The translations under genes and the position numbers were made by a program. Below are positions 1 to 6,642 of a stretch of 17,313 nt of DNA, piece by piece (position 1 is the first letter of the stretch; each line of letters begins with the position of its first letter). The notes under the pieces are model-generated. The model saw only the letters and a program-made list of their open reading frames with translations. It was not told where the DNA came from and ran no database searches. Source of the DNA: CALAED01 sp937891035 (GTDB lineage Bacteria > Actinomycetota > Actinomycetes > Streptosporangiales > Streptosporangiaceae); NCBI GenBank assembly GCA_035642125.1, contig DASQSZ010000510.1, positions 1 through 17,313 on the forward strand, read 5' to 3'.

Positions 1-1576
1 AGGGCAGCGCGTCCAGGTGCGGGCCGACGGTGCGCGCGAAGCCGCCGCCGTTGGTGACGTCCCAGTTGATGGACCAGGTCATCGCGCCGCGGATGTCCGG
101 ATAGGTGCGCGGCGGCCGGAACGTGCCGCAGCCGGTCCCCCGGGCCAAACAGTCCAGGGCGTTGTTGACCGTAGAGGGCGGGACGATGCCGCCGCCCGCC
201 GCACCCGGCCCGGCCGGGAGGCCGAGCGCCACTTGGTCGGGCCGCAGCCCGTTCTCCAGCTGGATGCAGGCCAGCGCGGTGATGAAGTCGACCGATCCCT
301 GCCCGTACACCCTCTGGTCGCAGCCGAGCATCGAGCCGGAGTTGTAGTACTGCATGTGGACGACGGTCAAGATGTCCCTGATCCTCAGCGCGAGCTGGAA
401 GTAGGACCCGGCCGTGGACTGCATGTCGATGGTCTGCGGCGCCATCGTGATGATCAGGCCCGAGCCGGCGGTAGAGCGCAGCCGCCGCAGCGCCTGCTCC
501 ATGAAGGCCGGGTTGAGGCCGTTCTCCAAGTCGATGTCGACCCCGTCGAAGCCGTACGCGTTGATCAGCGCCTGCACGGAGTCGGCGAACAGCGTCGCGG
601 AGGCGGTGTCGCCGACCCGGATCGTGCCGCGCTCGCCGCCGACCGACAAGATGACCTTCTTGCCCCTCGCCCGCAGGCCCGCCAGATCCGCCTTGAACTG
701 AGCGTCGGTGTAGCCGCCGAGGGAGGCCGACAGCCCGGGATCGACCCGGAAGGTGACCTCACCGGCGCGCGTCGTCGCCTCGCCGAAGGCCACCGCGACC
801 AGGTCGTACTCGTCCGGGACCGCCGACAGGCGCAGCTCGCGGGCCGGGTTGTCGAAGTTGTGCCAGTAGCCGGTCAGGAAGTGCCTGGGCAGCGGACCGA
901 TCGCGCATCCCGAGGTCGTTCCGGTGACAGGGCCGCTGGCGCTCGACTCGCCGGCCGCGTTGAACGCCCTGACCGTGTAGGTGTGCGTTGAGCAGGTCTG
1001 CAGCCCGGTGAGGGTGGCCGTCGTTCCGCTGGTGGTGGCTCGCAGCGTGCCGCCCTCGTAGACGCGGTGGCCGGTCGGCGTGCCGCTGCCGGCCGTCCAG
1101 GACAGGGTGAGGGAGGAGTTGGTGCGGGCGGTGATGGTGGGGGTGCCCGGCGCGCCCAGTCCTCCCGGGTCCCCTGGATCGGCACCGCCGCCGCATGGCG
1201 CGCCGTTGAAGGTGCAGTTTTGTGGGCTTGCCGGGCCGGCGCCGATGAACCCGAAGCTGACCGAACCGCCCGGCGTGATCGTCCCGTTGTATTCGCGGTT
1301 GCGGAAGGTGTGGTGCTGCTGGCTCGAGGTCAGCAGGGCATCCCAATAGGTGCCGATCGTCGTCCCGGACGGGAGGTCGAACTCGACCCGCCATCCGTTG
1401 ATCGTGCTGCTCGAGCCGTTGGTGAGCGTGTACTTGCCCTCCCAGCCCGAACCCCAGTCGGCGGTCTTGACGAAGGTGGCGGTGGGCGTTGCCGCGATGC
1501 CCGTTCCGGCGAGCGGAGGCACGAGCAGGAGGAGCAGCAGGGTGGCGAGGACGCTGAGTACGGAGCGGGGGCGCAT
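1..1576 (-). CDS. Secreted chitinase, CBM2-FnIII-GH18, C-terminus cut by window edge
   Basis: Endo-acting GH18 enzyme that hydrolyses beta-1,4 links in chitin outside the cell by substrate-assisted retaining catalysis (family knowledge). Reading left from the ATG at 1576, residues 1-28 are a Sec signal peptide (MRPRS, a leucine-rich core, then AGTGIAA). Residues about 29-135 are a CBM2-like module with its conserved Trp residues (ADWGSGWEG, NGWRVEF). After a Gly/Pro linker comes an FnIII domain (about 145-225), then GH18 from about 230. The catalytic signature FDGVDIDLE ends at Glu351 (codon 524-526), the proton donor, preceded by Asp347 and Asp349. The SXGG-type strand motif is also present (ILSVGGERG). 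An AGGAGA Shine-Dalgarno at 1582-1587 supports the start. The frame stays open to base 1, so the end of the barrel is missing. The layout resembles streptomycete CBM2-FnIII-GH18 chitinases. Confidence 0.95.
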   Translation of the reverse strand, partial: MRPRSVLSVLATLLLLLLVPPLAGTGIAATPTATFVKTADWGSGWEGKYTLTNGSSSTINGWRVEFDLPSGTTIGTYWDALLTSSQQHHTFRNREYNGTITPGGSVSFGFIGAGPASPQNCTFNGAPCGGGADPGDPGGLGAPGTPTITARTNSSLTLSWTAGSGTPTGHRVYEGGTLRATTSGTTATLTGLQTCSTHTYTVRAFNAAGESSASGPVTGTTSGCAIGPLPRHFLTGYWHNFDNPARELRLSAVPDEYDLVAVAFGEATTRAGEVTFRVDPGLSASLGGYTDAQFKADLAGLRARGKKVILSVGGERGTIRVGDTASATLFADSVQALINAYGFDGVDIDLENGLNPAFMEQALRRLRSTAGSGLIITMAPQTIDMQSTAGSYFQLALRIRDILTVVHMQYYNSGSMLGCDQRVYGQGSVDFITALACIQLENGLRPDQVALGLPAGPGAAGGGIVPPSTVNNALDCLARGTGCGTFRPPRTYPDIRGAMTWSINWDVTNGGGFARTVGPHLDALP

Positions 1577-1893
1577 CTCTGTCTCCTGGCGGGGCTAGGG
1601 CCGACGGCGGATCCCCCGAAATACCTGTGCCGGCCAATAACTAATAGGAAGGTTTCCTATTAGTTTGAAAGCACGTTAAACTGCCGCCGGCGCCCCGGCA
1701 ACCCCGACGGCGGCGGCGCGGGCGACCGGCCCGACAACCACCGCAGGTTGCGCGCCGAACCAGGACGTGACCCCAGGAAATATTGGCGTGAACTGCGAAG
1801 AAACCGGGCGTTCATTGGCAGATCTGCGCAACCGGGATGCCGAGCGCCGGACTCATCGCGCCCGCGACGCGCCGTGACCGCGCGTGTCTCGGA
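1577..1893. other. Intergenic region between chitinase and kinase
   Basis: The right half of the chitinase leader and its promoter/operator occupy 1577-1670. The rest (1671-1893) has no convincing gene. A weak hairpin near the kinase stop (arms 1867-1872 ACGCGC and 1880-1885 GCGCGT) might help end the kinase transcript, but it has no U-tract and is short. Confidence 0.5.
1641..1670 (-). promoter_or_regulatory. Chitinase promoter overlapped by a palindromic operator
   Basis: Bases 1641-1650 and 1654-1663 are a perfect 10-bp inverted repeat (CTAATAGGAA, 3-nt spacer, TTCCTATTAG). It is AT-rich in an otherwise GC-rich region. On the minus strand a plausible -35 (TTTCAA, 1670-1665) and -10 (TATTAG, 1646-1641) are 18 bp apart, so the palindrome would fill the promoter spacer and block RNA polymerase if bound. 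The transcript would start near 1634, about 58 bases before the chitinase ATG. AGGAAA/TTTCCT half-sites are reminiscent of ROK-family sugar-regulator boxes. That identification is from memory and is an inference; no regulator gene is visible here. Confidence 0.6.
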
Positions 1894-3450
1894 TCAGAGC
1901 GCGGTGCTGAGCCGTCCGAGCAGGCGGGTGACGTCGGGGTCTGGGGCCCACTTGCCCTTACGGGCGGCCTCGTCGAGTTTCTTGCGTATCTCCCGCACCT
2001 TGCCGGCCGCCTCCTTGGTCTTGCCTTCGGCGAGTTTGCCGGCGACTTCTTCGGTTCGGTGGCGTAGCTCCTCGGCCGTCTTCGGGTCGAGCCGGCCGGT
2101 GGCGGCCTGCTGGGCCAACCGCCGGTCCAGCGCGGACAACAAAGCCGCCGGGGATGGTGGGCGCCGCGGCCGGGCGGGCGTCGCGCGGACGGCCTTCGAC
2201 GGGGTGGCCGCCGTGGGGACCTGGATCGGCACACCAAGGGCGGGCGTGCCGGATTCCGGGTCGCCGGCCGCCAGCCAGGCCACCAGCGCGACCACCACCG
2301 AGATGATGACCACGGCGCCCGCCGCTGCGGCCGGCAGGGGACGTTCGCCCAGCCAGGTCAGCAGCGGCGGCGGCTCGGGGTGCCGGAAAGGCGGGGCCAC
2401 CTCGGCCGGCTGCGCGTGCCCCGTGCCGGCCATCGCGCGGTGGAAGCCGGCGGGGTTGACGGTGGGCAGCACCCGGGTCGCGGTCGCCGGTTCGGCCGCG
2501 GCGGCAGGCGGGCCGGCCGGCGTCTCGGCGACCGATTGCAACACCACAGCGACACGCTCGGCGCTTGGTGGACGGTCCGCCGGATTCTTGGCCAATAGCC
2601 GCAGTACGGCATGTTCTAGGTCGGCCGGGATATCGGGTCGCAGCCGACCTGGCGGTTCCGGGTCGTCCTCCACGTGCCGGCGCACCACCACCTTCGGGTC
2701 GTCGTCTGGGAACGGGGGATGCCCGGCCAGTAGCTCGTACAGCACACACCCCAGCGAGTACAGGTCGCTGGCGGGCCCGCCCGGCAGGCCCACCGCACGC
2801 TCGGGCGCCACATAGGCGTCGGTGCCCAGCAGGGGCGTCCCGGCCGCGCCACCGTCCAGGGCCGCGCCACCGTATGCCCCGCCGGTCTCCCTGGTCGCGC
2901 CGGTGTCCCCGGCCGCGCCGAACTGGCCGGCGATGCCGAAGTCAGCGAGCTTGACGGTGCCGTCCGGGGTCATCAGCAGGTTGCCCGGCTTCACATCACG
3001 ATGCACCAGACCGACGTTGTGCGCCGCGTCCAGCGCACGCGCCGCCTGCGCGCCGATCCGCGCCACCAAGGCGCACGGAAGAGGACCGCGCTCAGCCAGC
3101 AGCACGGCCAGATCCCGGCCCTCGACCAGCTCCATCACCAGGAACGGCCGGTCGCCGTCCGGCACGACGTCGTAGACGGCGACCACGTTGGGGTGGATCA
3201 GCCGCGCCGCGTCCCGCGCCTCGCGCCACACCCCCGCCGCGGCCCCACCGGCCGCACTGGGCGCGGGCCCCCACTTGATCGCCACCGGGCGGCCGAGCAA
3301 TACGTCCTCCGCCCGCCACACCTCGGCCATGCCGCCCCGCCCGATCGGCTCGCTCAACCGATACCGGCCGGCCAGCAACGCCCCATCACCGACAAATTGC
3401 CTGTGCGTCGCCATCACCTTGTACAGCGATGCCGCCGCCTCGGCTGTCAC
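1894..3450 (-). CDS. Membrane-bound Ser/Thr protein kinase (PknB-like)
   Basis: Eukaryotic-type kinase that phosphorylates Ser/Thr on target proteins, anchored with its kinase domain inside the cell. The glycine loop is GRGGMAEVW (37-45), the ATP-binding Lys is K59 in VAIK, the catalytic loop is HRDVKPGN (150-157), with DFG at 170-172 and APE at 215-217. The activation segment is about 22 residues longer than in PknB because of a Gly/Ala/Thr-rich insert. A Pro-rich juxtamembrane region leads to one membrane span (about 373-395). The outside part (396-518) has a Pro-rich linker and a charged helical domain, not PASTA repeats. The GTG at 3450 lacks a good ribosome site, and the ATG at 3414 (residue 13) is an equally possible start. 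The stretch between them has coding-like codons. It lies 36 bases after the tyrosinase stop, in the same direction. Confidence 0.93.
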   Translation of the reverse strand: MTAEAAASLYKVMATHRQFVGDGALLAGRYRLSEPIGRGGMAEVWRAEDVLLGRPVAIKWGPAPSAAGGAAAGVWREARDAARLIHPNVVAVYDVVPDGDRPFLVMELVEGRDLAVLLAERGPLPCALVARIGAQAARALDAAHNVGLVHRDVKPGNLLMTPDGTVKLADFGIAGQFGAAGDTGATRETGGAYGGAALDGGAAGTPLLGTDAYVAPERAVGLPGGPASDLYSLGCVLYELLAGHPPFPDDDPKVVVRRHVEDDPEPPGRLRPDIPADLEHAVLRLLAKNPADRPPSAERVAVVLQSVAETPAGPPAAAAEPATATRVLPTVNPAGFHRAMAGTGHAQPAEVAPPFRHPEPPPLLTWLGERPLPAAAAGAVVIISVVVALVAWLAAGDPESGTPALGVPIQVPTAATPSKAVRATPARPRRPPSPAALLSALDRRLAQQAATGRLDPKTAEELRHRTEEVAGKLAEGKTKEAAGKVREIRKKLDEAARKGKWAPDPDVTRLLGRLSTAL

Positions 3451-3486
3451 ATCGGGCGCCGCGCCGCCGGCCGGCGGCGCCGGAGC

Positions 3487-4449
3487 TCAGCCGAACGTGA
3501 GGCTGTCGTAGGAGTAGATGTCGGCGACGCCGAGCATTCGTCGCGGAGTCCAGCGATCGTCGTCGTCGGCCGTGAAGATCGAATACAGCGGGTCGTCGAT
3601 GCGGTGGCGGAAGAGGTCTTCAGCGGCCGACTGGTCCGGGACGTAGCGCGGCTCCGCGGCGTTCTCGAGCCAGGCCGCCCAGATCCGGTCCTCGTTGCAG
3701 TGGTTGAGGTAGAAGACGGGATCGTTCGGCGAAGACGCCGGCAGCATGTCGCCGCCCACCCAGACATGGACGCGGTTGTGCAGGTGCGGCTGTGTCTCGG
3801 CCGGTACCCAGCCCTCGACCAGGTTGCGGAAGCTCACGGTCTGGCCGGACGCGTCCCACGGGGGCACGTCGTAGTCGCTGTTGGCGAGCGCGACCCGCAG
3901 TTCGTCCTGAGTGGGCAGGCCGAGAGGTACGTTGAACCGCCGCCGGAGGGGTCGCCGCACGGTCACCACGTCGCCGTCGCTGTTGGTGGCGATGTTGACC
4001 CGGAACGGCGAGGACTCCGAGAACGGGCCGGTGGTGACGGTGAAGCCCCGGCCGGGATCGCCGTTGCCGCCCATACAGTCGTCAGCCCACACTGGCGAAT
4101 TCTCGTCATCGTCGACCCACGACCAGTACGGCAGCCCGAAGTCGGGGTTGCCCAGCACACGCTGTAGTTGCCCCTCAAGGAGGATCAGCATGAACCGGTG
4201 CCAGGGCAGGAAGACCGGCCCTCGGTGCGCGGCGTTGCGGTCGCCCTCGGTGGGCGGCGTGAACACCGACATCGCCCAGATGTGCCAGAGGACGAACAGG
4301 TCGTACGTGCTGAGCTCGACCACCGGTTCCGGGATGCCGAGACTGTTCGACATGATCCCGGTACCTTCGGCCTTCAGGGCGAGGATGCCCTCGACATAGC
4401 CGTCCCGCGCGGCCTTGTCGGTGACGATATTGGAACGTATCGCGGCCAT
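3487..4449 (-). CDS. Tyrosinase (type-3 copper monooxygenase)
   Basis: Binuclear copper enzyme that hydroxylates monophenols and oxidises o-diphenols to quinones, the entry to melanin. Length is 320 residues. CuA ligands are H56 (LWHIWAM), H75 and H84 (AHRGPVFLPWH). CuB ligands are H224 and H228 (HNRVHVWVGG) and H250 (FYLNHCNEDRIW). The H75-H84, H224-H228 and H228-H250 spacings equal those of Streptomyces tyrosinase. The residues linked there to activation of the phenol-deprotonating water are also present: E212 in VEGW and N225 after the first CuB histidine. This favours a true tyrosinase over a catechol oxidase. There is no signal peptide. The start is two bases after the stop of the MelC1-like gene, with a G-rich ribosome site (GAGGGGGGG) inside that gene's last codons, so the pair is very likely translationally coupled. 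Confidence 0.95.
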   Translation of the reverse strand: MAAIRSNIVTDKAARDGYVEGILALKAEGTGIMSNSLGIPEPVVELSTYDLFVLWHIWAMSVFTPPTEGDRNAAHRGPVFLPWHRFMLILLEGQLQRVLGNPDFGLPYWSWVDDDENSPVWADDCMGGNGDPGRGFTVTTGPFSESSPFRVNIATNSDGDVVTVRRPLRRRFNVPLGLPTQDELRVALANSDYDVPPWDASGQTVSFRNLVEGWVPAETQPHLHNRVHVWVGGDMLPASSPNDPVFYLNHCNEDRIWAAWLENAAEPRYVPDQSAAEDLFRHRIDDPLYSIFTADDDDRWTPRRMLGVADIYSYDSLTFG

Positions 4450-4451
4450 GG

Positions 4452-4877
4452 TCAGTGCCCCCCCTCGTGGTCGGCATCCCCCGGGTGATGGTGGTCCGCA
4501 TGGTCCGCGTGGTCGTGGTCCGCATGGTCGTGGTCCGCGTGGCCCGGACCGCCGTCGCCGGGCTCGAAGTCCTCGGGGAAGGCGTCGATCAGGCCCTTCA
4601 CCAGGTCCACCGCCGAGGCGTAGCTGAGGTTGGGCACCGGGTGGTAGTGGACGCGACCGTCGTTGGCCACCCCGAGGTGCCCGCTGACCGGCCGGCCGTC
4701 GACCTCGATCTGGTACGTCGTTCTCACCACGATCCGGTGGCCGTAGTAGTCCTCCTCACGCACCGTCTCCACCGGGCCATGGTGGGCGTGCCCGCCCGCC
4801 GGAGGCCGGCTCGCCTTCACATGCGGAAGGTACGCCGCTGGTCGCACGACGTCTTGGATGTCGCCCCTACCGTCCAT
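4452..4877 (-). CDS. MelC1-like tyrosinase cofactor with His/Asp-rich C-terminal tail
   Basis: A 141-residue protein resembling the MelC1 'caddie' that delivers copper to apo-tyrosinase. Seen: an N-terminal His cluster (GGHAHHG, 29-34), then the characteristic core from about 44 to 104 (GHRIVVRTTYQIEVDGRPV, then DGRVHYHPVPNLSYASAVDLV). MelC1 proteins share this pattern of basic strand, IDG turn, tyrosine-containing strand and final helix. Unlike Streptomyces MelC1 it has no Tat or Sec signal peptide. Residues 113-141 carry 11 His among Asp, Ala and Gly in an HADHD-type repeat, a probable metal-binding tail. The ATG at 4877 has a GGGGAG ribosome site seven bases upstream. The frame is open to 5045, but the extra residues look non-coding. 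The tyrosinase follows immediately. Confidence 0.85.
   Translation of the reverse strand: MDGRGDIQDVVRPAAYLPHVKASRPPAGGHAHHGPVETVREEDYYGHRIVVRTTYQIEVDGRPVSGHLGVANDGRVHYHPVPNLSYASAVDLVKGLIDAFPEDFEPGDGGPGHADHDHADHDHADHADHHHPGDADHEGGH
4485..4541 (-). repeat. In-frame tandem repeat encoding the HADHD tail
   Basis: The minus strand repeats a 15-base unit encoding His-Ala-Asp-His-Asp about twice, then a shortened HAD-HAD-HHH stretch. It covers residues 113-131 of the MelC1-like protein. On the plus strand it reads as GTGGTCCGCATGGTC-like units. Such a repeat could change length by replication slippage in 3-base steps without breaking the frame. Confidence 0.85.
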
Positions 4878-5265
4878 ATCGTTCTCCCCGTCCCCTTTCA
4901 TCCGGCCGCAACCGGCCGGCATGTCGCGAGGCGCCCAAGCACGGCCTTTCGGCTCAATGGCCAGGAACGTAAGAGCCCCCCGCATTCCCGTTGATTTCAC
5001 ACTGAACCCGCTTGTGGGCCCTGATCGCCAGGCCGGCTTGTACACCGGCCGACTCTGGCCACGCCTGTCCGGGCGGCCGCCGTCCGCTTACCGCCGCGCA
5101 GCCTCCCAAGGATTATTCCGGCGTTTCTGGCGTTTTAACCGACTGTCTCGAAACGCGCGTTGCGAAACGAACACGGAGAGCAGGGAACGCTGATGACACA
5201 GGGGTCACGGTACTAATATCGCCATCTTCCTGACAGCACCCGATCCTTCGGCCAGGAGCGCCGCG
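4878..5265. other. Divergent promoter region between melC1-like and P450 genes
   Basis: No convincing gene. It must hold the promoters of both divergent units. Seen: the melC1-like ribosome site next to 4877, a possible P450 promoter at 5193-5219, the P450 ribosome site AGGAG (5254-5258), and a loose inverted repeat GCGTTTC (5121-5127) / GAAACGC (5150-5156) with a further GCGAAACG at 5162-5169. The function of the last is unknown. No clear -35/-10 pair was found for the leftward operon. Confidence 0.5.
5193..5219 (+). promoter_or_regulatory. Possible P450 promoter
   Basis: ATGACA (5193-5198, five of six bases of TTGACA) is followed by TAATAT (5214-5219) after a short 15-base spacer. This is the most AT-rich spot upstream of the P450, about 45 bases before its ATG. 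The short spacer keeps confidence low. Confidence 0.35.
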
Positions 5266-6519
5266 ATGACCCACCCCCAGCCCGCACCCGAGCCGCCCAC
5301 CCCCTCGTCGGTCGACCAGCTGGCCCGCGCCGGCGGGATACGGCTGTACGGATCGCGGTTCCAGCAGAACCCGACGCATCTGTACAGCGAGATGAGGGCG
5401 GAGCACGGGCCGGTCGCGCCGGTCTTGCTCGAGGGCGACGTGCCGGCCTGGCTGGTGCTCGGCTACCGGGAGATCCACTACGTCACCACCAACCCGCAGA
5501 TCTTCGGGCGGGACTCCCGCCGCTGGAACGCGTGGGATCGCGTCCCATCCGACTGGGCGCCGCTGCCGTACGTCGCCTATCAGCCGTCTGCGGTGTTCAC
5601 CGAGGGCGAGGAGCACCGGCTGCGCGGCGGGGCGCTGCATGAGGCGCTCGCCGGCGTGGACCACTTCGAGCTGAGGAAGCAGGTCGAGCAGATCGCCGAC
5701 GAGCTGATCGACGTGTTTGTCGTCCGCGGCCAGGCCGACCTGATGGCCGAGTACGCCTTGCCGCTGCCGCTGCTGGCGATCAGCCGGCTGTACGGCATGC
5801 CCGAGTCGGACGCGCCCGCGTTGGTACGCGACGTCATGGCCTCGGGCGACTCGGGCGAAGAGGCGGTACGGGCGCACGAGCGGGTGGCCGCGCGAATCGG
5901 CGGGCTCGTCGCGGAAAAGCGCCGCCGCCCCGGGGCTGACCTGCCCTCCCGGCTGCTGGCGCACCCGATCGGGTTCAGCGACGAGGAGGTCGAGCGCGAC
6001 CTGTTCCTGTGCATGGGCGCGGCGCAGCTTACGACTGCGGACTGGACGGGCAACACCTTGCGGCTGATGCTGACCGACGAACGGTTCGCGCTGACCCTCG
6101 CCGGGCACCGCCGAAGCATCGGGCAGGCGCTGAACGAAGTGCTCTGGGAGGACACGCCAACGCAGAACTTCATCGGCCGCTGGGCCACCCGGGACACCCG
6201 GCTGGCCGGGCGGGTCATCCGCAAGGGCGACCTGGTGGTCCTCGGCCTGGCCGCGGCCAACACCGACCCTGACGTACGGCCGAACTCTTATGCCGACGCG
6301 GTGGGCAACCAGGCGTACATGTCCTTCAGCCACGGCGAGCACGGCTGCCCGTACCCGGCCAGAGAGATCGCCGAGAGCATCACCGAGACCGCCGTCCAGG
6401 TGCTGCTCGACCGCCTCCCGGACTTGGAGCTCGCGACGACGGCCGACGCGCTGGTGTGGCGGCCGTCGGTGTGGATGCGCGGCCTGACCACCCTGCCCGT
6501 CCGCTTCAGCCCCGCGTAG
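5266..6519 (+). CDS. Cytochrome P450, CYP157-like, lacking the ExxR arginine
   Basis: A soluble 417-residue bacterial P450. The heme thiolate is C361 in FSHGEHGCPYPAR (354-366), matching FxxGxxxC. HRLRG (117-121) fits the C-helix heme-propionate site. The K-helix motif, normally ExxR, reads E291-V-L-W294, so the near-universal Arg is Trp. The I-helix (about 250-263, GAAQLTTADWTGN) lacks the usual acid-Thr pair, with Leu in place of the acid. Loss of ExxR with Trp at this place is the published hallmark of the CYP157 family of Streptomyces coelicolor. There, CYP157 genes typically sit next to CYP154 genes in conservon operons. No conservon gene, CYP154, ferredoxin or reductase is in this window. 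Start: ATG with AGGAG seven bases upstream. Substrate unknown. Confidence 0.92.
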   Translation: MTHPQPAPEPPTPSSVDQLARAGGIRLYGSRFQQNPTHLYSEMRAEHGPVAPVLLEGDVPAWLVLGYREIHYVTTNPQIFGRDSRRWNAWDRVPSDWAPLPYVAYQPSAVFTEGEEHRLRGGALHEALAGVDHFELRKQVEQIADELIDVFVVRGQADLMAEYALPLPLLAISRLYGMPESDAPALVRDVMASGDSGEEAVRAHERVAARIGGLVAEKRRRPGADLPSRLLAHPIGFSDEEVERDLFLCMGAAQLTTADWTGNTLRLMLTDERFALTLAGHRRSIGQALNEVLWEDTPTQNFIGRWATRDTRLAGRVIRKGDLVVLGLAAANTDPDVRPNSYADAVGNQAYMSFSHGEHGCPYPAREIAESITETAVQVLLDRLPDLELATTADALVWRPSVWMRGLTTLPVRFSPA

Positions 6520-6529
6520 CACCCCAGAG

Positions 6530-6561
6530 CGGACCCGCCTCCGGATCGGACCCGCGTCCGG
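6530..6561. repeat. Tandem 15-bp direct repeat between P450 and LPMO
   Basis: CGGACCCGCCTCCGG (6530-6544) is followed, after AT, by CGGACCCGCGTCCGG (6547-6561), one base different. The second copy also folds as CGGAC-loop-GTCCG. It starts 11 bases after the P450 stop and ends 17 bases before a possible LPMO -35. It could be a transcription end or a pair of regulator sites. Confidence 0.6.
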
Positions 6562-6578
6562 CCGGCGCCGCCGTGCCG

Positions 6579-6609
6579 TTGAACTGCCGGGCGCTCGGCT
6601 TCGTACCCT
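6579..6609 (+). promoter_or_regulatory. Possible LPMO promoter
   Basis: TTGAAC (6579-6584) is a good -35. The best -10 is TACCCT (6604-6609) after a rather long 19-base spacer. It is followed by an AAGGAGG ribosome site at 6627-6633 and the GTG start at 6643. Position is right, but the match is moderate. Confidence 0.4.
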
Positions 6610-6642
6610 TCATCAGCCCGCCGCCGAAGGAGGCCGTAGCTC

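Noticed and set aside
17..991. Plus-strand open frame across the chitinase region
   Set aside because: Low-complexity Arg/Gly/Val product. The minus strand carries CBM2, FnIII and GH18 motifs in one frame.
4878..5045. N-terminal extension of the MelC1-like protein to a start at 5045
   Set aside because: The extra 56 residues contain no signal peptide or conserved feature, whereas the ATG at 4877 has a strong ribosome site.
5113..6522. Long minus-strand open frame opposite the P450
   Set aside because: Composition is typical of antisense shadow frames, while the plus strand encodes a complete P450.
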